NCBI GenBank assembly: GCA_020055645.1
Contig: CM034547.1
Span: 17,206,513-17,270,512 of the forward strand
Reading direction: 5' to 3'
Origin: Tomocerus qinae
Taxonomy: Eukaryota > Arthropoda > Collembola > Entomobryomorpha > Tomoceridae
DNA length: 64,000 nucleotides
The notes below the pieces were generated by a model. It did not search any database. It saw only the letters and a list, made by a program, of their open reading frames with translations, and had not been told where the DNA came from. Each line of letters opens with the position of its first letter. The stretch's first letter is position 1. Position numbers and translations under genes: made by a program. This document shows positions 56,320-64,000 of the stretch, piece by piece.

Positions 56320-56641
56320 TATTTACATTGACAGAGGTTAATTTATTCCTATTTACATAAAGCGTACCTTTAACTAACCAACCATAAGTACAAAGCAACA
56401 AAACAAAGATTGCGACCGCTGTCTTTACTTTGTACAATAATGCGATTCTAATGCTTATAATTATGAAGTCTCAAGTTTCTCTATTGAAAATTATGTTTTC
56501 CTGCATATAAATATAATAGTTAAGGGTAATGTTACAATAGATAGCTACAAACAAAAGTTACACCTTTACAAACATCTCAAACTTCATTACATATTTACAA
56601 GTGCCAAACTACAATTACTATCTTTATAAAGTGTATCTACA
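56320..56641 (-). promoter_or_regulatory. Four Pumilio-response-element matches in the 3' UTR
   Basis: On the minus strand TGTAAATA occurs at 56320-56327, 56350-56357 and 56592-56599, and TGTAGATA at 56634-56641. All match UGUANAUA, the consensus bound by Pumilio-family RNA repressors. By rough base composition, well under one would be expected in a stretch this long. Confidence 0.4.
56342..56347 (-). terminator. Poly(A) signal AATAAA, proximal candidate
   Basis: A second AATAAA on the minus strand, about 424 nt past the stop. Its use would shorten the 3' UTR and probably remove one or two Pumilio-type motifs. Confidence 0.35.
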
Positions 56642-56770
56642 AAGATCATATACATATAAAAGTTCATAGCTACGTCAAGGACTGAAGGTATTTGTATATA
56701 TTTAGGTATGAGGTAAAGTTTATGGCTAAGAGTGATTGGTATTATGTAGCGTGACGTGACATTTGACATT

Positions 56771-57760
56771 TCATACAAAATATCCATTGTAAGGCAAACC
56801 GGTATGAAACTGACTCTGTTGTTGAGAAAAGAAATTGTTGTTAGAAGGATTTAGGCTAGAATTCGGACTTGAATTAGGGAGAACATGACTCTGATGAAGT
56901 TGGTGATGATGAAAATGATTGTTGGTATTGTTACTATTAGAATAGTGGATGTGATTGAGGTTATGAAGTGGAAGGAATTGATTTGAATGAGCAGGAGGAG
57001 TTGTCGTCGAGGAAATAGTTGACGTGGCAGACGTTTCAGCTCTCGATGACTCTGACTTGACAGAAGTCAAAGTGCCACTTGGCATGGAGACAATGGGAGG
57101 AAAAAAGGAGCTTGTAATAGAAATTGGTGACGGAGATGGGGATTGCGATGGTGAGAGAGAATATGGACTGTTGCTGACACTACTACTAGTCGGACTATTT
57201 ACACTGAAAGATCTTGTCGGACTTGGACTGATACTATTGCTATTACTACTGTTACAACTTTCAATCTGAGAGAAATTCATAACATTACTACTAATACTAT
57301 TAGCGGGTGACAGGGCCATTTTCTTCCTATTATTATTACTGTCGTTTTCTTGAGAAGGCTCCGGTTGAATTGAAGGGTAGCGGAGCTGACGCTCTGGCTC
57401 AGGTGTACTGCTCGTTGTTGACGTAACTTCGATAGACTCAAACTTGACGTTGATGTTGTTTTGATTCTTAGTATTAGGATTACTACTCGAGTTTGTGTCA
57501 ATGTCAATCATCTTTGCTTTGGAGCGAGTAGACGGATTATTATGCGTTTTGACATGTTTCGAGAGATGGTCCGAGCGCATGAAACGCTTAGTGCAGATAG
57601 TGCAAGCAAACCGTTTTTCTCCAGTATGCGTCCTTAAATGACGCTGCAGCTCATCTGACCGCGTGAATCGCTTTCCACAAAAGAGCCAATTACACACAAA
57701 TGGCCGTTCGCCAGTATGCCAACGAAGATGCGCCTTCAGGTGAGAAGTTTTCCCATAGAC
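56771..57760 (-). CDS. Sp5: Sp gene, coding exon 4: zinc fingers and C-terminal tail
   Basis: The exon starts at GTCTATGGG after the acceptor GCGTTGCAG and ends at TGA 56773-56771. It encodes the rest of finger 1, fingers 2 and 3 with the standard TGE(K/R) linkers, and a tail with a Ser-Pro rich run (about 355-395), a His-rich patch (about 463-473) and a Gln/Ser end. Two matches to the SUMO consensus (VKFE at 286-289, VKSE at 415-418) lie in the tail. Confidence 0.96.
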   Translation of the reverse strand, partial: VYGKTSHLKAHLRWHTGERPFVCNWLFCGKRFTRSDELQRHLRTHTGEKRFACTICTKRFMRSDHLSKHVKTHNNPSTRSKAKMIDIDTNSSSNPNTKNQNNINVKFESIEVTSTTSSTPEPERQLRYPSIQPEPSQENDSNNNRKKMALSPANSISSNVMNFSQIESCNSSNSNSISPSPTRSFSVNSPTSSSVSNSPYSLSPSQSPSPSPISITSSFFPPIVSMPSGTLTSVKSESSRAETSATSTISSTTTPPAHSNQFLPLHNLNHIHYSNSNNTNNHFHHHQLHQSHVLPNSSPNSSLNPSNNNFFSQQQSQFHTGLPYNGYFV

Positions 57761-60700
57761 CTGCAACGCAATAAAACAAATTACTATTAAATTGAAAATA
57801 TTACATATCATTCCTATTTGTGAACAAGTATCTAAAATATCTCTGAATTGGAATAATTTAGTTGGTAGAGTGAATCAGTTGACGCTACTACAACGGTAGG
57901 TAGGTATGTACCTAATAATTATGGATTAACTTTTATTCAGTTCTGTCCTTGTATAGAATAAGGGGGTTGTTAGTAGCTATACTATTAAAAATCATGCATT
58001 TTTCCGCTTTTTTCGTCATATCAGGAGTAATAAAAATGCGGCAGGACATACGTACCATGATCTATTGTCACGTTTCTCAATTTAACAAAGGATCCTGCAC
58101 GCGGTCGGCTTTTTATCAATGAAACTATTGAAATAAGTATTATATCACCATACATACCTCGTGGTTATACACAAATGTGCCTTCCTTTGATTTTATTACA
58201 CTATTGTATTCGTTATATTTCACTGCTAAACTCTGTACTTATATCTTGTTATACCGTACACCTACCGCTACCTAATACTATACCCAAAGCAAAATTTTAC
58301 CGCAGTTCCTTTGGGTTGAAACGTCAAGATGAGAAAAATGTGCCGGACTATTTTCTAAATGTAATTGTTATAATAGGTAAAGTGGTGCAGCATGTTACAT
58401 TTGCTATCAACAATGAGCATTCTTACAGATACTTCATGTTAAATGCTAACTAAGTATACTACGTAGTTATTATAATATTACCGTGGTCATAAGCGCTTTG
58501 TACTGAATGCTTCTCACTTACTATACTTATACATTATACTAAAGTTAAGGAGTAAAGCATCTTGGTTTTACTACATGTATTAAATCACACTGAAAAGTTA
58601 AACACAATCATCTTTTCAAGTAGATCCTCCAATTAACGACAACGACAACTGTCATTAAACCTTCAATTGCTACTATAAAACATTGACCACTTTTAAGTAG
58701 GGAGCTTTAAAAGGACAAGAGTGCTATAAACTACATGCAGTTATAATTAAAGGAGTAAAAATAGCATAACGAGGTGTACCATCCCTAACTATAGCATATT
58801 CCTCGGGGTAGTGAACATAATATAGGGCAAGTACTAATGCACTAAAATGCAATTTGAAAGGTCTAAAGAAGATGAGGTTAACAAATATTTGTATTTAGTA
58901 CTACATGTAGTACTTTTAGTTTGAAGATGCGCTATAGACATTTGCCACGTCCACATCGATAGCATTGCTAATCACATTAATCTCGCGATAAGTGCAACGA
59001 AAGCTTTCTTTAGATTACTTGTTCACAGTTCATACACAATTCAAGTATTTTGCATCTTATAATTATCAGTTTGCTCACCTTTCCACAGCCAATGACATGA
59101 CACACGTGTTGTCGTTTCTTTTTCTTCTCTCCTGCAACTGCAAAGCCAAAGAAAAGATTATTTAAATATGTCTGTGAATGAAGGGTGAAGATAACATAGG
59201 GATGATATGAGTCAGATGAACTGCAACATTAAAGAGCGACTTTCATTTCATTTTTATTTATTATAAATTATCTCTGCTACTTTATGAGTAATCTCTGTCA
59301 GTTTGTTGTCTAGTCAAGTCTACTAAAAGTGCCATTGCTATCCTATGCGTTGAGTTAGAGGATAAGACTACTGTAGCATAAACACAGAGTGCATGAAATA
59401 CTGCATTTCCATTCCAAACCGTATATTACGAAGGTATGCAAGCACGCCTTTATTCATTAATATTCCCATTCTCATACAGAGATATCCGAGTAAGTGCCTA
59501 CAGAAACCCACCGAAGTTAGCAATTACACTTTTACTGTGTGCCCCTCTACGGCTCAAGATTCCTTCTCTACTACCATTTATGTAGAATATCACTTCAGCA
59601 TATTATCTTGGATTGCACATACATACACATCTATACTTAAATAAAATCCAGAGGATAGTACAGTAGTATGAAGTACCCACATTACAATTGAATTGCGCAT
59701 CTATCATTACGCTGCGCAGCAATTTCTCAAGTAAAACATTAACAAAATTAGAGAAATCATTGAAAATTTTTATCTCGCTCTCCTATATACATAGCCAACA
59801 AGTTTGTAGCTCAACTTGTTCGAAAAGTATACTTAGGGAGATATTGTATCAACAAAGAGTACATAATATGTAAAAAGGCACAATGTATCTCTCCGTGTAT
59901 GAACAATGATAACTGTAAAACAAAATCCAACGATGATTTCTATCTGCTTCAACTGTAGAACTACGTATATAAGCCAATCCATGGTTAATTCAATTGCTCT
60001 AAATACTAGGTACGAAGCTGAGTTTACTAATGAATGGTTTCATCACTTAATTTCGCTACTTTATGGTGGAAGTAAGAAAATTGCTCTAAATATGAGAATA
60101 ATTTTCTAGTAAAGATACTATCATATCAGAACATTAAGCATTCATTTCAGCAGAGTATAGTGCTCCTATCTCCATTTTCTCTAATAGTACGATAAGGATA
60201 CACATGTACCTAGGTATATTATAGGTACTCTACGTAGTATGCCATACACTTATGTGTTTGTAGCGTAAATTACTTAAAAATACCTTACAACCTTTCTAAG
60301 AAATAGAAAAGATAGAAAGGAAACACCGACAAACAGGAATTCTTCGATGAGTTGTATATGTCGTTTTTTAGCAGAAAAAAGTACCTGAGGTCGGTTGTAC
60401 TCCAGCAAGACAGTTAGGACATCGACAACGCCTGGATTTGCGTTGAACCGTACCAGGTGGAATGACATTCGAAGCAGAATGCATGACATTGTGGTTGGCA
60501 GAAGGAGAGGAGAAGAAAGAGCTGAGGTTAACATTGACGTTGACATTGGATGGATTTTGCTGGATAGAGTGAGGCACCGTGACAGGAGGAGGTGGAGGTG
60601 AGGCCATGTGCCACCATTGAAACGACTCCTTGGGTGACGTTGTACTGGAGATTGGGGAGACGGCCAAGGCTCCATTACCAGTTGAATTTCCATGGTTATG

Positions 60701-61338
60701 ATGCGGAAGACTGGACACGGGCATATTCATGTTCATGTTACAGAATGATGAATGGTAGGCTGAGGCTGGGTGATGATGATACGAAGGCAGCTGAGTAAAC
60801 TAGAAAAATTGCACAGACAGATATCATAGTGAGATTAGATTAGGATGTAGACTTGGAAAATACTTTGCCACGAACTGTGTAATTTTCCTTTTCCTTTCGG
60901 TGCTTGCTCGCATGGTTTTCCTAAATTCACTACTGAGCACGTACGTGGGAGTAAGCTACAACTACAAGCAAACTGCTACCGCCTATACGATGTACTGACT
61001 AAATATATACATAATATCTACGCTTACCTTGTCCAAGAAACTTATACATGGCACAAACTAACGCAGCACAAATACCTTAAACATACTATTATTATCAAGG
61101 CTGGAAAATCTAAACTCAGTTTACATATTATTGACCAGGTGCTTAAGCTACTGAAAACAATATCGCAGTCAACAGTCTAGAATTTTGGCAGGTTACATAG
61201 CCTACACCTTCTACTTAATAACACTTGATAAATAAGACAGGGAGTAATTGCCCGGTAGCTTACCTGATGTGTTTGCAGGGATCCGTACTGGTGGTGATGG
61301 TGGTGGTGAAATCCATTGAGAAATAATCCGTCCATCAT
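56771..61338 (-). CDS. Sp5: Sp-family zinc-finger transcription factor, Sp5/buttonhead type, four coding exons
   Basis: Coding sequence joins 61338-61264, 60799-60385, 59131-59079 and 57760-56771, giving 1533 nt and 510 residues; every junction is GT-AG and in phase. A Btd box (RRCRCPNC, residues 148-155) precedes three C2H2 fingers: Cys174/179-His192/196, Cys204/209-His222/226 and Cys234/237-His250/254. The helix residues expected to contact DNA (Lys-His-Ala, Arg-Glu-Arg, Arg-His-Lys) are those of Sp factors, so GC/GT-box binding in the nucleus is expected. The arginine-rich RCRCPNC form of the box and the HVCHV start of finger 1 match Sp5/buttonhead better than Sp1-4 or Sp6-9. A WW pair at 87-88 recalls Sp6-9 factors, so the subfamily is less sure than the family. 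No N-terminal SP box (SPLALLA-like) was seen. The start is the first of two tandem ATGs; an upstream exon could extend it. After finger 3 comes a 256-residue Ser/Asn/Pro-rich tail, longer than I recall for vertebrate Sp5. Confidence 0.95.
57761..59078 (-). other. Sp gene intron 3 (1318 bp), splitting zinc finger 1
   Basis: GT-AG intron in phase 0 between Lys181 and Val182, so it divides finger 1 between its cysteine pair and its histidine pair. An extra donor-like site (GTATGT, near 58157) is present inside; I see no frame that would make it a coding cassette. Confidence 0.9.
59079..59131 (-). CDS. Sp5: Sp gene, coding exon 3 (53 nt), start of zinc finger 1
   Basis: A very short exon between the acceptor TTGCAG and the donor AAAG|GTGAGC. 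It encodes a basic linker (EKKKKRQ) and the first half of finger 1 ([10 protein letters not shown]), including Cys174 and Cys179. It enters in phase 1 and leaves in phase 0. No long open frame marks it; it was found by matching the missing half-finger upstream of VYGKTSH. Confidence 0.93.
59132..60384 (-). other. Sp gene intron 2 (1253 bp)
   Basis: GT-AG intron in phase 1 between the Btd-box exon and the 53-nt exon. No repeat or second exon was recognised in it. Confidence 0.88.
60385..60799 (-). CDS. Sp5: Sp gene, coding exon 2 with the Btd box
   Basis: The acceptor is TTTTTCTAG and the exon begins [10 protein letters not shown] in phase with exon 1. It covers residues 26-163 plus the first base of codon 164. 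It holds a Pro run near residues 93-97, an alternating Asn-Val stretch near 110-116, the FQWWHM motif near 86-90 and the Btd box at 148-155. The donor is TCAG followed by GTACTT, phase 1. Confidence 0.92.
60800..61263 (-). other. Sp gene intron 1 (464 bp)
   Basis: GT-AG intron in phase 0. A further good donor sequence (GTAAGC just below 61028, after a short ATG-led stretch) lies inside it and could belong to an alternative first exon, but its phase does not fit exon 2. Confidence 0.85.
61264..61338 (-). CDS. Sp5: Sp gene, coding exon 1 (residues 1-25)
   Basis: The exon starts at tandem ATG codons, has six consecutive histidines at residues 11-16, and ends in CATCAG followed by the donor GTAAGC, phase 0. 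The open frame continues 18 codons upstream of the ATG without a further in-frame ATG, so the true protein start may lie in an earlier exon. The DNA just upstream (61341-61400) lacks a good pyrimidine tract, which favours this being the first coding exon. Confidence 0.8.
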
Positions 61339-64000
61339 AACTGACACTACTAATTCTACTATTTTATAATCACTGGTATAAAATACTGGCACAATGTACG
61401 AAAGTACGAACCAAGTTTTTTAAAGTTTTATTTTACTGCTGAATATATATATTGAATATAGCTATTGAATGTATTTCAATATTCGGACTTGATTGTGAGG
61501 AGAACAACGAAGACTTTTTAGGTTTAACTTGTAGGAGAAGCAAAAGTCAACTGAATGCAAGTGTCCACTTTGTGAGACTGCTGTTGATAATTTGAAACTA
61601 AAAGTGGAGAAATGGGGACCTTAAGGACACTTTAGGGATGTGTTCCGATTCAAGTCCTTACTCTGGGTGTAATGAGTACAAGCTTAACAAGGATAAGACG
61701 CAGTACATAGAAATGACCTAAAATCAATACGAAAAGGTACATTTACTTTAGGTTGATACTTTCTTAGTGTACTTAAATAGGTATGTGTGTATCGTTCGAA
61801 GGGACGCTGCTGTAGGAGTAAGAAAAGGCAAGAAAAAATACAGTCCAGCACCAAGTCCAGAGTTAACACCAGCTAAGTATTAATGTACGTGTAGGAGATG
61901 CACAAGACATCCATCCCTACGTAAGTAACAAGCAATGACAAAAATTGTGAACTTGACCAAGGGGTTTGTTTAGGTTACACCCTTTGTGACATTAGGGCAG
62001 GCTAAGGCGGTTCAGGGAGGTATTTCGGTCTTTCAGAAAGGGACAAAAGCTTATCTTTGCATCAAGAACTATCAGCTCACAGCTTACTAGACTCTTCTTC
62101 GGATTACAAGCTTAAGTGCTTCTTAGTATTGACAACAGTTCATGTATGATAATTCTTTCTTTCTATATTTCCATGTATGTGTTCACTAATATTATTACCA
62201 AGCTTTTTATACACTTCAAACTTACTTATAAATATAATGGAAAAGTAAAGGGAGAAAAAACAGAAATATTCGATACTCGAGTAAACTATGGATTAACTCT
62301 CTTTATTTTCATCCCTTTTCAAAATATTTCCTAATTCCTCGTATCTGACACAAACATATTCATTCTTCTATTCATTCGGCACAACTCAGATCGAATTAGG
62401 CTTAAGACCCCACTCATTTCACTACGGGATACCCTAACCAAATCAAGCCACTTACCATGCAGCATATCATCAACTGCTTCCGCAGTGGCAATTAGGGACA
62501 AAAATGAACAGATCAATCATTCAGTCCTGAAGCAAAATAAATATTGTATTAACTCTTTGTCCATTCTGTAATGGTATTTGAAAATTGTATTGTCTTCTGT
62601 TGATATCCCCAAATAAATAGTTGTTTATTGTTACACAGAAACTTTAGCGATATTAAATGCCAAGAATTGGAAAATTAGTACATAATAATATTGCTTTCTT
62701 TCATTACACAAAATATTAAAGGCTAAAAAATGGCCATTGTTCAATTAGTAGGTTGATAGAAAGAGAGGACTTGGTATTGGTATTATGATGAAAAATCCAA
62801 ATATGTTTTTAACAAGCAATTTGCATCGTAATGAGACAACCTCATATTTGAGTGAGACTGTTAAGTCAGTCAATTCAGATGGATGAAGCAGACAGAGCGA
62901 GGATGAACGAATCTGAAGGAAAACAGACGTCTGTTGAAGTGAGTTGAAATTAATGACAAAATGTAGGTAACCTATGGTCGAAAATGACGGAGGTTTGTTT
63001 TCTCCTGACATAGCCTTACCGCTTGATTATTTTTCCTTCGAAATGTCGACAGCTGCAATTAATTACGGCATTTGCCCCGTATTTCGGTTAATAGTTTTAG
63101 TAGTAGCAATAAGTAGGAAGGTAAGGGCAGGGCCGGAGCTTTACATGCACACGAACTCAAACAGAGAGATGATTACTCAAATGCATCTGTATCTGTAAGA
63201 ACTTAATTTCATTTTGTACCTATTTACTGAACCTAATAGTTTATGTATACTACGGACCAAAACATACACTCATCAACACAATGTTGATAGAAAGTATGCA
63301 ACAGTAGAAATCAGTAGATTTTTGTATTTTCCTTTACAAACAGTTGGTTTTATGCTTTTCCTTCCTATATTTACCTTACCTTGGTTTGTTTATTAGGTTG
63401 CGTGGGCTCAAAAAACGTAAACAAATAGTACACAACTGGTTCATTTTTCAAGTAGCACATTTCTTTCATTTATTATGTATGTATTTCATAGGAAATTTCT
63501 CATGCAGCACAGCCAAGTATCAATAATATTCTTCACATGGCTATTATTCTTTAACATATGCCCATAAGCAAAGAATTGTAACAATCCATCTTCAAATACT
63601 GCATTTTTGTTGTAATTTATTGCGTAGGTGTAACAGAGTTAAGCCCACTTTGAATTCCTTTGATATTGTCAGTTGTAATTTCTCTGGAGTGAACAACTTG
63701 AAAATCTTTGAGAATGTGAGAATATTATCTTTTCTCAATTCAAGAACAGATTCAACAGAGTGGAAGTGGGAGTTAAATTGAGAAATGGAACGAATTGTGT
63801 TTCTGCACAAGGCTAAAAAGTCAATGGAGTGGAATTCAATGTGATGCAGTGCACTGCATTCAAGAAGTGCAATAAAAGAAATGCATAAATATAAGTAGGC
63901 AGTTACATATAATCACAATGGTTAACTCTTAATAATACCTTAGCAGTTAGCACATACCCATCTACAGATATAAAGTACATATTATTTGGAATCTATGGGA
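61339..64000. promoter_or_regulatory. Upstream flank of the Sp gene (probable promoter region)
   Basis: AT-rich 2.7 kb 5' of the first recognised Sp codon. A TATATATA run lies near 61443-61450, about 105-115 bp upstream of the ATG. One CTTTGAT (a TCF/LEF-type core) is near 63657. No CpG-island-like stretch is evident. The transcription start cannot be fixed from sequence. Confidence 0.3.
62456..62526 (-). other. Candidate upstream (5' UTR) exon, possibly of the Sp gene
   Basis: A 71-nt segment bounded on the minus strand by a strong acceptor (TTTATTTTGCTTCAG) and a strong donor (CATG followed by GTAAGTGG), about 1.1 kb upstream of the first recognised Sp coding exon. No frame is open throughout, so it would be largely untranslated. 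A late ATG (ATGCTGCATG) would run in frame into the Sp ATGs if spliced to an AG at 61341-61342, but that acceptor has no pyrimidine tract. It could instead be part of a noncoding transcript or chance. Confidence 0.3.

Larger units (their letters stand above)
56198..56770 (-). other. Probable 3' UTR of the Sp gene
   Basis: About 570 nt of AT-rich sequence between the stop codon and a canonical AATAAA on the minus strand. It carries four UGUANAUA-type motifs. The end is inferred from the poly(A) signal; no transcript evidence is available. Confidence 0.55.

Noticed and set aside
57024-57269. Plus-strand open frame opposite the Sp gene
   Set aside because: It is the antisense shadow of the Ser/Pro-rich tail codons; its Leu/Gly-rich translation is an artefact of repeated codons.
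60395-60798. Plus-strand open frames opposite Sp exon 2
   Set aside because: Antisense shadows of the real coding exon.
61028-61049. ATG plus GTAAGC donor inside Sp intron 1 as an alternative first exon
   Set aside because: Its outgoing phase (1) does not match exon 2 (phase 0), so it cannot start the same protein.
62974-63122. Plus-strand ATG-led frame ending at a GTAAGG donor, as a divergent first exon
   Set aside because: Readable but short, with no second exon found and no recognisable sequence; left out as too weak.

Overview
The window is AT-rich animal DNA with very low gene density. One gene can be recognised with confidence. It lies on the minus strand at about 56.8 to 61.3 kb: a four-exon gene for an Sp-family zinc-finger transcription factor, most like Sp5/buttonhead. 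Split coding sequence with clean GT-AG introns, a Btd box followed by three Sp-type C2H2 fingers, and a Tc1/mariner relic of a kind common in arthropods together point to an invertebrate metazoan. An arthropod is the best guess, but the window does not settle it.

Layout, left to right. 1-4.86 kb: AT-rich, no convincing gene. 4.861-5.978 kb: a non-autonomous Tc1/mariner-like element flanked by TA, with terminal inverted repeats of about 410 bp and a small broken transposase remnant in the core. 6-37.5 kb: largely featureless, with scattered open stretches behind plausible splice acceptors; the best (21.68-21.82 and 22.56-22.82 kb on plus, 8.11-8.33 and 29.75-30.09 kb on minus) are listed at low confidence as possible exons of unrecognised genes or transcripts. 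37.519-37.728 kb: a 210-bp imperfect hairpin resembling a MITE. 37.7-56.2 kb: again no recognisable gene. 56.2-56.77 kb: the probable 3' UTR of the Sp gene, carrying four Pumilio-type motifs. 56.77-61.34 kb: the Sp coding exons. 61.34-64 kb: the upstream flank, with a well-formed candidate 5' exon at 62.456-62.526 kb.

The predicted protein is 510 residues: a short His/Ser/Asn-rich N-terminus, the Btd box at residues 148-155, three fingers at 174-254, and a long disordered Ser/Asn/Pro-rich tail. The large gene-poor flank downstream of a developmental regulator fits a regulatory landscape, but no enhancer can be proven from sequence alone. No RNA gene, CRISPR array, viral element or multi-gene system was found. 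Most other open frames match what chance gives in 128 kb of strand-summed AT-rich DNA.
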